Origin: Cryoendolithus antarcticus
Taxonomy: Eukaryota; Ascomycota; Dothideomycetes; Cladosporiales; Cladosporiaceae
Reading direction: 5' to 3'
Assembly (NCBI GenBank): GCA_002077065.1
Contig: NAJO01000025.1
Coordinates: 674,957 to 738,956 of the forward strand
Length of the DNA stretch: 64,000 nucleotides
Of the stretch, positions 33,465 to 43,998 are shown piece by piece. Position numbers and translations under genes: made by a program. The notes below the pieces were generated by a model that was not told the DNA's origin, ran no database searches, and saw only the letters and a list, made by a program, of their open reading frames with translations. Position 1 is the stretch's first letter. The number at the start of each line of letters is the position of its first letter.

Positions 33465-36248
33465 ATGCATACTACCGGTCAATCCTCGGACTCGAACTCG
33501 ATTCCCCAATCGACCTTCGACCTTCCAATACAACAACAGCAACAACGTCCTCGACTGCCACTACACCGACCACATACTGTCCACTCGTCGAGGACATTCG
33601 GCTCGCAGCCTGAGCAACATCAACACGTGTCCGACCACTCGCGCAATGGCCTGCACATGCTCGCCGACGCGGCGTCACAGCGTTCCTATGATACCATAGG
33701 TCGTGCAGCTCTTGCACGTGAAGCAGCCGCGGATGCGCAGGCATGGGAGAACACGCGCGCGCTGGCGGCGTTCTTGAGGAATACTGGTCCGGAGCCACAT
33801 TTTCAGACAGAGGAGATTAGGAATACGTTCTGGAGAAATCAGCGAAGGCAGCGCAGACCTTTTGTACGGCAACTAGGGACAGCCAGCTCAGCTTCGTCAT
33901 CGTCACATGCAAGCTCTACAAACTCGCTTTACTCGCCTTCGCTGTCCTCAGTCGGGTCGTCAGCCAACGCGTGGCTAGATGCCAACACATTCACTATGAG
34001 CAGCACGCCATCCGGTATAGGATCAGGCTCGAGCATGTTCTCAGCAGCAAGCACAGTATCAAGCGATGCATCATTGACCGCGTGTATTGCGGGCACTAGT
34101 AATGAAGAGTCCGCGCGAAGAGGGTCCACAGCCAGAAGACTCAGCAAGAAGGTCTCGGATTTTGGCAGGAACATGATGACCAATGATATGGCTTCCTTTG
34201 GAGTAAAAACTCGCAAACCGAGCAGCAACGAGGGTATGTTGCTGACCATCGACCCTTCAAACATAACGAAGAAAGCAACACAGCCGACTTCACCCACCAA
34301 GCGCAATGTTAAATATGACGACAACTCTCGCAACAAGAAGTTCCGACCTGCACTCCTCGGCGGTATCTCCAGCAACGACCGCAAAGACACTCCCGCTCCT
34401 GCCCATGGGCAGCCAGCTCGCAGCGTGCCTCCCTACTTCAACCCATCTGGTGGAGAAGGAGCCAGGCAGTTCGCAGCCCGACACAAGCAACTCACCGGCG
34501 ATGTTCAAATGGACTTGGACTTTTACGATGACCTCAACAGTCGTCGCTCTCGTGTTGGATCTATTTCTAGTGCAGCTGATAGCGGTGCCGATCTATCTCA
34601 ATACGACCGCTTCGATAGCCCATGTCGTGACTTTGACGGCGATATCGATATGCCGGTCTACGCTGATTCCGAGGACTCAGTTCCGAAGGACGACAGCCGC
34701 CGGGACTTTACCTCTGCGCTACCCGCCGAGCTATGTCTCAAGATCATGTCGCTCGCTGATGCGCCAACTCTCGCCATTGCCTCGAGGGTCAGTCGCGCTT
34801 GGAAGGTCTTCGCTCAAGATCAGTCGGTCTGGAGATCTGCGTTCCTTCGAAAATACCAGCGACAAATCCATACCGATCCGGCACCTATTCAGGTGGGCAG
34901 CACGGGATGCGGTAGGAAGAACAAGAGGCATCAGCCATGGAAGAACATGTACAAAGCGCGAGTGCATCTGGAGGCCCAATGGCGGATGGGACCGAAGGAG
35001 TCCGGCAAGGCCACATACTTGTCTGGACACACCGATAGCGTATACTGCGTGCAGTTCGACGAGGAGAAGATCATCACTGGATCGCGTGACCGCACGATCC
35101 GCGTTTGGGATATCAACACCTTGCAGTGCATCAAGGTCATTGGAGGACCTCAAGTTCGACCCGCGCCTGGACCCAAACCGCTCAGGACAGTCGACTACCC
35201 ATCATTTCACAGCGCTGTTGCAAGCGTCAATGGTACGGTTTACGGCAATGGGATCTTCACTACGCCCGAGCAGTGGCACGACGCCAGCATCCTGTGCCTC
35301 CAGTATGACGACAAGATCCTCGTGACTGGCTCATCGGACTCGACGCTTCTGGTCTGGGACATCAAGACCTACAAGCCAATGCGTCGCCTGACCGACCACA
35401 CTGGCGGTGTCTTGGACGTGGCTCTCGATGCCAAGTATATCGTCTCCTGCTCGAAGGACAGCAGCATCATCGTTTGGAACCGCTCAGACTACAGCATCAA
35501 AGGCCGTCTGCCAGGCCACCGCGGTCCCGTCAACGCAGTCCAGCTCCGCGGCAGATTCCTTGTCAGTGCTAGCGGCGATGGAATAGCTAGACTCTGGGAC
35601 ATCGAGAAGATGACGCTAGTCAAGGAGTTCTCTGCCAAGGAGCGCGGCCTCGCAGCAGTTGAGTTCAGCGAGGATATGAAGTATGTGCTAGCCGGCGGCA
35701 ATGACCACATCACCTACAAGTTCTGCGTCGAGACTGGCGAAGAAGTCGGCCGCTTCACAGGGCACACTCAGTTGGTGCGCTCTCTATGGCTTGATAGTGC
35801 CAACTCCCGCGTGGTCTCTGGATCCTACGACCTCGACCTCCGCGTCTACGACTTCAATACCGGCGAGCAGATCTGGCGCGCTGAAGAGTGGACGACATCC
35901 TGGATGCTGGCTGCCAAGTCCGACTACCGCCGCATCGTCGCTACCAGCCAAGATGGCCGCATCCTCATCATTGACTTTGGTCTCCGCAAGGATCCTACTG
36001 CTAGGATCGATGGGATGCCGATCGACTACATCGACGACCTGCGCGAAATTCCCATCGAAGAAACGACGGCCATCGTCTTCGCAACCCGTTCGCCAACCTC
36101 TAGTACAGCTGGATCGGACAACTCCTGCAGATCCCCCACACCGCATCAATTCGGGCCTCCTACCTTGTCCGCGTATACACTGTCAGTCAATGCGTCGAAC
36201 TTCGTCCCCTGGAGCACCCGCATCGCACAGCGTGCCTCGAGAGCCTAG
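33465..36248 (+). CDS. F-box and WD40-repeat protein, SCF substrate receptor
   Basis: Substrate-recognition subunit of an SCF ubiquitin ligase. Single exon of 927 residues from ATG 33465. The first 410 residues are low-complexity, with a Gln tract (PIQQQQQRPR) and Ser-rich stretches likely to be phosphorylated. An F-box lies at about 419-464 (LPAELCLKIMSLADAPTL...SRAWKVFAQDQSVWR). WD40 repeats follow from about 505 to 860: LSGHTDSVYCVQF...RVWDI, a DASILCLQYDD repeat with LLVWDI, LTDHTGGVLDVAL...IVWNR, LPGHRGPVNAVQL...RLWDI, KEFSAKERGLAAVEF, and FTGHTQLVRSLWL...RVYDF. The order resembles Cdc4/Met30/Pof1-type receptors, but I cannot say which. Unlike the five small F-box-like proteins nearby, this one has a clear F-box. 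Confidence 0.92.
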   Translation: MHTTGQSSDSNSIPQSTFDLPIQQQQQRPRLPLHRPHTVHSSRTFGSQPEQHQHVSDHSRNGLHMLADAASQRSYDTIGRAALAREAAADAQAWENTRALAAFLRNTGPEPHFQTEEIRNTFWRNQRRQRRPFVRQLGTASSASSSSHASSTNSLYSPSLSSVGSSANAWLDANTFTMSSTPSGIGSGSSMFSAASTVSSDASLTACIAGTSNEESARRGSTARRLSKKVSDFGRNMMTNDMASFGVKTRKPSSNEGMLLTIDPSNITKKATQPTSPTKRNVKYDDNSRNKKFRPALLGGISSNDRKDTPAPAHGQPARSVPPYFNPSGGEGARQFAARHKQLTGDVQMDLDFYDDLNSRRSRVGSISSAADSGADLSQYDRFDSPCRDFDGDIDMPVYADSEDSVPKDDSRRDFTSALPAELCLKIMSLADAPTLAIASRVSRAWKVFAQDQSVWRSAFLRKYQRQIHTDPAPIQVGSTGCGRKNKRHQPWKNMYKARVHLEAQWRMGPKESGKATYLSGHTDSVYCVQFDEEKIITGSRDRTIRVWDINTLQCIKVIGGPQVRPAPGPKPLRTVDYPSFHSAVASVNGTVYGNGIFTTPEQWHDASILCLQYDDKILVTGSSDSTLLVWDIKTYKPMRRLTDHTGGVLDVALDAKYIVSCSKDSSIIVWNRSDYSIKGRLPGHRGPVNAVQLRGRFLVSASGDGIARLWDIEKMTLVKEFSAKERGLAAVEFSEDMKYVLAGGNDHITYKFCVETGEEVGRFTGHTQLVRSLWLDSANSRVVSGSYDLDLRVYDFNTGEQIWRAEEWTTSWMLAAKSDYRRIVATSQDGRILIIDFGLRKDPTARIDGMPIDYIDDLREIPIEETTAIVFATRSPTSSTAGSDNSCRSPTPHQFGPPTLSAYTLSVNASNFVPWSTRIAQRASRA

Positions 36249-37120
36249 TAGTGGCCTCCCATGCTGCCAACACGCTCGGCGATTTCAAGTACAAGCTCAT
36301 GCAGTGTGATATCCTTCGGCCTATTTATTGCATCATTGGCAGTAAGCTCGGGCACTACGCGACGCCTTGGGAGACTGCGATGGCGTTGCTTACTTGGGAG
36401 GACCAGAATTTCGATGACTTTACGCATACTGCGAGGGATTGGGATGGGGATCATTGGGTTGGGGGTTTGAGGGGAAGGGGGGAACTCATTGGTGTTTATA
36501 TGACGTTGGGGAGGTTTGGGGTGGCTGTTGAGAGGAGGGGGCGGCGTTGGTAGGGTTTGGGAGCCTTGAGTGAGGGGTGGTACATGATCATGCATTTCTT
36601 GCGAGGGAAGGGTGATACAGGACACTATCGTTATGGGTATGAGGTATACTGGTAGCGAGTTGACAAAACGATCATTCCATCAATCCCCTTTCTTTGGCTC
36701 TCGTATCTCTTCTGTCACCTCTGCATACCACTTCAGCCTGTCGAGTGCGCTAGCGGCCGTGGACTGATCATTTGTGTACGGCACTCCCGAACAGCTCAAG
36801 CAGTTGCAACACTCGCGCTATCATGACCAATGCGCCGTAACACCCGCATACTACGACCATGAGAGTAGTAAGTCCAGGCAAAGTCCATGCAGGACTGTGG
36901 GGTGCAACCTCATTCTTGGGACGAATTCTACTATGTGTGCGTTCCCTCAAGATTGCGAGATGATGACAAAGCTTCCTCTGCCTCACGGCGCCGGACTTGT
37001 CGTGACCTATAGTCCTCGCGACGGCGCATGCTGGCAGGCTGCACGCTCGGCACATTACCGTTCCTGTCAGCTCAGGTCAGCGATTCTTTCCACCGCGACT
37101 CGAAGGCTCTGCTGGATCCC
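36249..37120. other. Intergenic region with a G-run cluster
   Basis: About 870 bp. From about 36434 to 36580 the plus strand has a dense series of runs of three to six G, compatible with G-quadruplex formation. A plus-strand frame from about 36251 to 36553 is open but lacks an upstream ATG and a recognisable product, so it is not called as a gene. Confidence 0.5.
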
Positions 37121-37807
37121 TCACCTAGTGAAGCAGCCATGCGGCGCTGCAGGCTCGTAGCCCATAGCCAACCACTCGCGGCGGCAATGGCACCCTGCCA
37201 AAGTCTCCTCCGTCCGCATCTCGCATTCCCACCAATCCGCATTGCACCCTTGCCGGACCTTGGCCAGAAAAGCACCAAGCGTTTCTCCCGCCGACCATGC
37301 GAAACATCTCAGCGTGGTGCAGCCACAGCTCGGCAGCTTCTCGTGGCGGTCACGCCACGACAATTCGACGTGGATATGGTCGGCTGCGCCCGCAGTGTTG
37401 AACTTTCTGAGCGCGCTGGAGTCGGGACGTAGGACCAGGGGATTGATGCGCAATTTAGCATTGTCGATCTCGTCGTTCTCGAAGCCGAAGTCCGACAAGA
37501 GCTGGTTGCGGTGCGCGATGTAATCATCGCAACAGCCTTCGCAGTCACTCCATGGCGCTGTGCCGTTGTAGGCGCATGCGTGCTTGTTGAGTTCGCGGTG
37601 GTTGAAGAAGAGCGCTTGTCTTAGCTTCGGGGTGGTGTTGAGCTGCTTGTGCCAGTTCTTGTCTACGCGCTGGGCAAGGAAAAGGGTTTTCGTTTGGTCC
37701 ACGAAGAGGAGAACATGCTCTGGAAGTTCGGGAATTGCGAAGGTCTTGATCGCTGGCGACCGGGCGTCGATTTCCTGCTGGAAAAGAGCTTCCGGGATTG
37801 GAATCAT
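37121..37807 (-). CDS. F-box-like family protein, copy C
   Basis: 228-residue member of the F-box-like family. ATG 37807. The signature block is at about residues 20-70: TFAIPELPEHVL, a QTKTLFLAQRVDKNWH turn, PKLRQALFF. A Cys-rich stretch follows (about residues 77-95, with HACAYNG and DCEGCC) and another near the C-terminus (PSCGCTTLRCF, ADWWECEM, AGCHCRREW), which could bind metal; the pattern does not match a known finger. It is head-to-head with copy D, 265 bp apart, echoing the A/B pair. Function unknown; SCF adaptor role is inferred only from the F-box-like block. Confidence 0.72.
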   Translation of the reverse strand: MIPIPEALFQQEIDARSPAIKTFAIPELPEHVLLFVDQTKTLFLAQRVDKNWHKQLNTTPKLRQALFFNHRELNKHACAYNGTAPWSDCEGCCDDYIAHRNQLLSDFGFENDEIDNAKLRINPLVLRPDSSALRKFNTAGAADHIHVELSWRDRHEKLPSCGCTTLRCFAWSAGETLGAFLAKVRQGCNADWWECEMRTEETLAGCHCRREWLAMGYEPAAPHGCFTR

Positions 37808-38072
37808 GGTGGCTCGTCCAATACGGAGCGGATCTGGGCTTGATGGTGCATTTGAAACCGCACGAACCGATCTAACTGATGACGTCCGCGTCCATTCTGC
37901 TCATGAGGCGAGGCAGGCACGGCCCAGTAGCATATGTCCCGCTTGTCAATCGCACCACCTAATTTCGTCAGAACAGCAAATCTGTTCCTACTACCACTTG
38001 GCGGCTATCTCCAGTCCAACCCTACATCTACAGCTCTCGTCCCGTACGCCATAGCAGACAGCGGCTTAAGAC
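37808..38072. promoter_or_regulatory. Bidirectional promoter region between F-box-like copies C and D
   Basis: The 265 bp between the two divergent ATGs holds both promoters, and is similar in size to the A/B spacer (249 bp). Confidence 0.5.
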
Positions 38073-38723
38073 ATGGCGGCCGCAAGGATGCTCAACATTC
38101 CAGAGCTTCTGGAAATCGTTCTAATCTCCGTCGACGACATGAAGACTGTTCTCCTCGCGCAGCGTGTGAACAAGAATTGGTACACTACCATCGGGCAGTC
38201 GAGATCTCTGCAAGAGACGCTGTTCTTCCGTCTGCCCGAGGATGCGCTGCACTCCGATCGCAACGCGAACCGCTCTCTTCGCTGTAACACACTTCTCCTT
38301 GGCACACCGCAGAAGCACCACTCTGGAGCGCCACTCTATCCGCTTCGCATACCACCCGGAGGTACGAACAACGATGTCTACCCTGTTTACTCCAGCGCAG
38401 TACGGATGTACCTTCTCGACAAGAAGGTCAAACCGTTTGGCGACGCAAAGCAGCCATTCCTAACGGTCCCTTTGCCAAGCTTCCCAGACGAGTCGTGGGG
38501 GATTGAATGTCCCTTGATCTTCGGAGCACACAGTATGGCGACGCAGTTCCCGTATGTGAACAAGACGCTGGCAGAATTCGAGCGCGGCGTGCGCAATCAG
38601 ATGATGCTCGGGCATGTCCATCGTGCGCTTCGCAGGAGATCTGTGAAGTCGCCGTAAGTACCTCAGCATGGACTCAGGACATATAGTAGTGTGCTGACAA
38701 TCAGGCAGTCTACAAAATTGTGA
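38073..38723 (+). CDS. F-box-like family protein, copy D
   Basis: Member of the same family as copies A-C, with block MLNIPELLEIVL, DDMKTVLLAQRVNKNWY, LQETLFF at residues 6-51 and the YSSAVRMYL block shared with A and B. ATG 38073. Reading straight through gives 194 residues ending at 38657. That stop lies within a GTAAGT that begins a 51-nt intron (38654-38704; CTGAC branch-like site, TCAG acceptor), so I prefer the spliced form, which ends at 38723 with 199 residues. The two forms differ only in the last few residues. Function unknown. Confidence 0.7.
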
Positions 38724-39684
38724 GCTGGTCGGAAACATGCTGCTAGTACTGCACTAGCAAGGCTGAATAAGTGATATTGTACAATGGACTTGAGCCGTGG
38801 AGGCTATCGCACCTCACGGCCGTGATGTCAGACATCAGCCGTAGTGTCATTGCGCAATCCCCTTCGAGAACCCATACAGATTGGATCTCTCTTCATACTG
38901 CTTCATATTCAGTTCAACGGAAGAGCTCTCGAGCAGCACGTCAGACTCTCCTTTACGACTGGTTTATCCTGAGACCTTTGACGAGGCATATTTACTGCAC
39001 TTCAGCGGACACGAGACGCTCTCCGTCAACGGAGATCTGCGGTACAACTACAAGCATAAATGTATCACATACAGATTGGAAGTCTTCCCAAAGGAGCCTT
39101 AGCGACTCCATTGTCCTGGTATGTCCGGGACGTAGGTTTTGATATGCCTATTTCGCTGTTCTAGCCTTCAAAGACTTCGTAGTTGGTGAGCGGCGGGCCA
39201 TTGGAGATATCCACTAAACGTGACGCGATTGGTGTACCTCACGTCCGGGAGATACATTTTGAGACCACCCGGATCTGCCTCACAGCAGTATATGATGAGA
39301 TGTAGGCTTCAGTCACAGGTACCCGAAAGGCAAGCGATGTAATATACTCGGCACACAACTCGGAGCACGGCGGTCCGTCTCCGTGACAAGCTGCAACATC
39401 TTGCGCCACAATTCAACAACTACCAGATTTTCCACATATCACCACGCGAGCACACTATGAAGCTTTTCAGTACCTGCGCAGACTCGGCAGATAGTGCCCT
39501 GCAGACTTCTAGGCAAACCCATGCCCGTCACTTCGTAATACTGCATGGGCGTGAGCGTCTCTCCGGAAGGCCACCGCCCGTATAGGGCCAGCATCTTGTG
39601 AATAGGTATATCTCTGACAAGTCCGATCACCGTCTTCGCTCAAGATCTGTGTCTTATTCATCACTCTTCTTCATCCTTCCCGTG
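38724..39684. other. Intergenic region, no gene recognised
   Basis: About 960 bp upstream of the GH5 gene. Short frames around 38881-39102 look weakly protein-like but lack a start or recognisable motif. Confidence 0.4.
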
Positions 39685-41558
39685 ATGTTATTGTCAACAA
39701 GCAGTCTCGCATTGTGCGCAGTCGCTCTCGTCAGCGCACTGCCTGCACCTGAGAACCTTCGTCCAAGAGCGGCAACATGTCCTGGCACATTTAAGAAGTT
39801 GTCTTCGGCCGACTGGGTGAAGGCGGCAAACCCCGGCTGGAATCTGGGTAATCCATATCGACATCCGCAGACTCGCACTAGCTGAATCCACGCAGGTAAT
39901 ACACTCGATGGCATACCGACCGAGGGATCCTGGGGACCTGCTGCGAACCCCGCTGACTTTGATGCTGTCAAAGCAGCGGGGTTCAAGGCGGTGCGCATCC
40001 CGGTGACATGGACAGATCACTTCGAGGCCGACGGCAAGACGGTAAATGCTACTTGGCTGCAGCGTGTATCTGATGTGGTCGACTATGCATTGACCCGTAA
40101 CATGTACGCTATCGTCAACGTGCATCACGACTCGTGGAACGGTATGTACATGCTTTGAAGCAAGGTCGCGTCGAAGAGAGCGGGCTGACGCAACACGTAG
40201 AGTTCGACCTGACTGCTACATCTGATTACACCTCCTTCGAGACGCTATTCTACAGCCTCTGGCTCCAGATCGGGGCCAAGCTTGCCTGCAAGTCATCTTT
40301 GCTTGCCTTCGAGCCGATCAACGAGCCCACTGGCTCTACCGCCGCTCAATTTACAGAGCTCAATAAGCTGAATACGATCTTCCTCCAAGCCCTCCGCGAC
40401 TCTGGTGGCTTCAACGCGAAACGCGTGGTGACTCTTGTGGGACCAGGAGAGGACTCGGTCAAGACGTCACAGACCTTCGTTCGGCCAGCCAACATCACGA
40501 ACCCATGGGCAATCCAATTCCACTACTACTCTCCCTACGACCTCATCTTCGGCGCCTGGGGCAAGACGACTTGGGGATCTGATGCTGACAAGGCGGCACT
40601 CGATGCTGACTTCGCTGCATTCCGTGGCAATTTCAGCGATGTGCCTGTCGTGATCGGAGAGTGGGAGGCCAACAACCTGATTGAGACGTCTGCGCGCTGG
40701 AAGTACTTCGACTACCTGCAAACTACTGCGAAGAAGTACTCGTTCACGACATTCCTATGGGACAACAGCGCAACCGAGCTCGATCGCTCGATCGAGAAGT
40801 TCAGGGATCCGGTCGCTATTGACATTCTCATGGCTGCCGTGAAGGGCAAGCCCAATGCTGTGCCTGATAGCACGACTGATGGCTCGATCACGCAAGTGTC
40901 GAGCGCTTTCCTCTACCACAAAGTCGGCACGAATATCACAGATCAGACTTTGACCTACAACTTCAATGGCAACACGCTCTCCTCCGTGAATGGGCCAGAC
41001 GGCAAAGCCTTGCGGAAGGGCATCGACTACACCGCGACCGGATCGAGTGTTACCTACAAAGCAAGCCTTCTCTCGAAATACATCACAGCCTCGTCCGCCG
41101 CTGGGCCGATAGCGAGCTTCAGCCTCAAGTTCAGCAAGGGCGCTGCGCTGACTGCGCAAGTCGTGCAATGGGACGTGGCTACATTGGCGAGCAATAGCTC
41201 TAGCGCGACGACGGCCGCTGGCGGAGATCTTGCTATTCCCATCACTTGGAAGGGTATCAATAGGCCAGCGGCCGTTCAGGCTGTGCTCCCGGATGGGACT
41301 TGTCTGGTGGACACGTGGACCGTGTACTTACCAGCCTTGCAGCAGTGCCGTACAGTGAGTTATCTTCGGAGCTTCTGATTTCCAGTACTGATCACGTCAC
41401 AGACGTACGGCAACCAGTGGGAATTTGACAACGGGCATGTCATCATCAAAAGCGGCGCTATTCAGGCGGCCATTGCGGCTGCGCAGCCTGTGAAGTTCAC
41501 ATTCGAGTTCTACCCGAGGCTGCCGTGTAACAATGCGACGTATACACTGATCGTGTAG
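39685..41558 (+). CDS. Secreted GH5 glycoside hydrolase with C-terminal X2-like module
   Basis: Extracellular endo-beta-glucanase/cellulase-type enzyme of glycoside hydrolase family 5. Exons 39685-39847, 39896-40141, 40201-41354 and 41403-41558, introns 48, 59 and 48 nt, total 572 residues. Signal peptide at residues 1-19 (MLLSTSSLALCAVALVSAL). The catalytic domain shows WNLGNTLDGIP (restored by splicing), VRIPVTW, NVHHDSWN, acid/base Glu178 in INEP and nucleophile Glu290 in VVIGEWEA. After residue about 360 there is an Ig-like X2-type module (LTYNFNGNTLSSV...GIDYTATGSSVTYKASLL), then a final beta-rich segment of about 110 residues. Substrate beyond beta-glucan is not assignable. Convergent with the HET gene, 99 bp between stops. 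Confidence 0.9.
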
Positions 41559-41657
41559 CCTGGCCAGGGACCCTCAAGTCTAATAGTCAATAGTTGGTTG
41601 AGAGACGACCCGCATATCATGAAGTTTCCACTGTCAGTGAAGCTTTACTGCTCAGTA

Positions 41658-43859
41658 TCAGACGACCTCAATGTCCTGCCACATGTCTGGCTTCTCCTGA
41701 TTGACAAGCTCACCGAACATGGCGCCGTGTACATATGCCTCACCCACGACGCTATAACGTCCAGTGCCGTCCGGCAGGGGGCGCAACAGGAAGGGCACCT
41801 GTGCGTCAGCAAGTATCCAGATCTGATCATGCAATCGAGCAGTGTTGTGCGCAAGGCCGATAAGCTGTGTATTCGTCCTGAACATACGCCGATCGAACAT
41901 ATTCTTGCTGGTCAGTGACATAACCCACTCTATCGCACTGTAGTCCGAAAACTCGTCATTGTCCTCACTATCCTCCACACTATCCTCCGAGTGGTTCCTG
42001 ATCAAGTCTCCCATTTGCCATGATAATTCTGCACCGAACACTTCAGACGCTTCCGCTATCAAGGTCATGCACCTATAGCGGCTTGCGAGTGCAAGCTCCT
42101 CGGGCTGCGCCACTCGGTAAAACGTGCTCAGTAGTCCTGCGACGAAGGCGAGAAATTCTTTCCTCGCTTTCCCTTCATCGACTTCCACTCCGGCCCGCGT
42201 GCATGCGTCGATGGCAGATAGCATGTGCTGGCTATTGATGTATGTAGGTTGCGAAACGCAGCACGCGATCATATACTCGAATAGCTGGAGGTATAACAGC
42301 CAGGGACGTCCGGTAACGGCTGCTGAGCGGCCCAACACATCAATGACGACTGACAAGCTGTCGACCTGGCCCAACATGTGACCTCGCGCGAAAAGTGTCG
42401 GGTTTCGAATATGGAAGCACGGCTGTGCTGTTTGCCGCAATCCATTCGCGTGGAACGCCCTGTAGCTTACATCCGGTGTGTGTGTGAATAGATGATGTTG
42501 GAGACAATATGGAGCGCCCTGCGATCGAATAGAAAGGTTTGGGACCCAAGAGGGTAAGTGATGCTCTGTTGAGCTCGACATCTGCATGACCAGGGATAAT
42601 ATGCCCAGGCTAGACATAGTGCGCATACACCAACTTACCAAATCGAAATACATCCTTTCTACAGGTACGTTGTAATCGGGCTTGATCGGACTTGCGTTTT
42701 GAACAGGCCAGTGAGGTTGCATGAGCCCAAGAATCCCGTATAGCTTGTCCCTGGGATCGGTTGCGATATGATTGCTTGTCATCATGAGAAGATATACTAG
42801 ATAGGCCGCGCATATTCCGGCTCCATCATGAACGGCGGCGTACGCTTGCTGCAAGAACAAATTTAAGGAGACATTTAACGGTCCGCCAGTCTCATTTTGT
42901 CTTGAAAGCTCGGCGACAAGGTGGAGAGCACGAGCCCCTAGTGAAATGTTCGCAACCTCTGCGATCATAGCTCTCACGTGAACCTTTATTGGCATGCTCT
43001 CTGTTGACAAGCGGATCCAAAGCCGTACGGCTGCCATCGAAAATGACTTTCCGTCGATCCAAAGCTGCACATCATGACCAAGTACCAGCTCTTGTACGAC
43101 CCACACTCTTGTCAGGAGTCGGCGGCGTGCATAGAAGTGATAAAGTGCACGGATCTGACTGGCACTCAGGGAGATGTTAGGCCCTGATATGTAAACGCCT
43201 CCACTGATGGACTGAATGTCATTGAGAGCAAGTGGCCCATGTAAATTGATGTGACGCATGCATTTGTCGTACATTTTAGTGTGAAGCCACGCCACACTCG
43301 AAGTTGTGTCATCGGCAGCGCCCAGCCAGGCCCAGACACTGGCTGCAGAGGAGTAGATCTTGTCCATTGAGCCAACCTGCAGCAAGCGCTCTGTAGCATC
43401 AGCCTGGTTGATACAGATTGCGTCGATCCAGACGTGGGAAACACCTTCCTTGCGCGACATCCTGAGCATGGCAGGGCCGAGCGCCTGCAGAGCGTCGTAC
43501 AGGTTCTGCCGGATCGTAATCATGGACGGCACACTTGTCGTGCCGTCGATGAGGACATATTTCGCGTCCGTCACTGAGCCATCACCGTCTTCATCCCCTG
43601 CTACAGGAGCATCCCACGTGTAGCTGAGAGCGATGTAGGGTGGGCATGAGTCGTTAATGGCGTGCGTGACGATACTCAGACTGAGTGCAAGTGGTGCCTT
43701 TGGCTTGGTCGCAGTGTACTTCACTAGGCGGATGTGGCGAGAAGGCAGTGGATCGTAGACGTACGGTGCCGCGTGCGAGGTGGCATCTCTATCTCCGCGG
43801 GTGCGCTTCTTTGCCAGCGCGAAGACATTCCCAAGACCCCAGTACGATGCACCAGGCAT
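41658..43859 (-). CDS. HET-domain (heterokaryon incompatibility) protein 1
   Basis: 733-residue protein of the fungal HET family, whose domain triggers regulated cell death on non-self recognition or other stress in characterised cases. ATG 43859. The HET domain spans roughly residues 70-230: PYIALSYTWDAP, HVWIDAICINQADATER, and SSAASVWAWLGAAD. The C-terminal part has the usual HET6-like ending with LPSWVPNLS and VVGEAYVHGAMFGE. An acidic stretch (EDSVEDSEDNDE) lies near residue 635. Nucleotides 42638-42582 look like a 57-nt in-frame intron (GTAAGT...CAG) but encode the conserved SLGILSLV segment, so the unspliced form is annotated. No NACHT, STAND or repeat domain is seen. Tandem with the DFG10 gene, 139 bp between. 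Confidence 0.9.
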   Translation of the reverse strand: MPGASYWGLGNVFALAKKRTRGDRDATSHAAPYVYDPLPSRHIRLVKYTATKPKAPLALSLSIVTHAINDSCPPYIALSYTWDAPVAGDEDGDGSVTDAKYVLIDGTTSVPSMITIRQNLYDALQALGPAMLRMSRKEGVSHVWIDAICINQADATERLLQVGSMDKIYSSAASVWAWLGAADDTTSSVAWLHTKMYDKCMRHINLHGPLALNDIQSISGGVYISGPNISLSASQIRALYHFYARRRLLTRVWVVQELVLGHDVQLWIDGKSFSMAAVRLWIRLSTESMPIKVHVRAMIAEVANISLGARALHLVAELSRQNETGGPLNVSLNLFLQQAYAAVHDGAGICAAYLVYLLMMTSNHIATDPRDKLYGILGLMQPHWPVQNASPIKPDYNVPVERMYFDLVSWCMRTMSSLGILSLVMQMSSSTEHHLPSWVPNLSIRSQGAPYCLQHHLFTHTPDVSYRAFHANGLRQTAQPCFHIRNPTLFARGHMLGQVDSLSVVIDVLGRSAAVTGRPWLLYLQLFEYMIACCVSQPTYINSQHMLSAIDACTRAGVEVDEGKARKEFLAFVAGLLSTFYRVAQPEELALASRYRCMTLIAEASEVFGAELSWQMGDLIRNHSEDSVEDSEDNDEFSDYSAIEWVMSLTSKNMFDRRMFRTNTQLIGLAHNTARLHDQIWILADAQVPFLLRPLPDGTGRYSVVGEAYVHGAMFGELVNQEKPDMWQDIEVV

Positions 43860-43998
43860 GGTGTAGTGTTGACATTATGACAGAGTCGATCGTCTCCGAG
43901 TATATGACAAACTCCGCCTTGCGGCTCTACGGACCGCCAGTGGGTTGTGCATGTAGCTGCAGTGGTGCAGCGGAAGAAAGATAGGCCGTTCGCTCCCA

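Noticed and set aside
36251..36553. Small gene downstream of the F-box/WD40 gene
   Set aside because: Open frame without an ATG near its start, no recognisable product, and most of it coincides with the G-run cluster.
42582..42638. Annotating this as a constitutive intron of HET protein 1
   Set aside because: The segment encodes a conserved HET-family stretch and keeps frame, so the unspliced form is more likely the main product; kept only as an exitron candidate.
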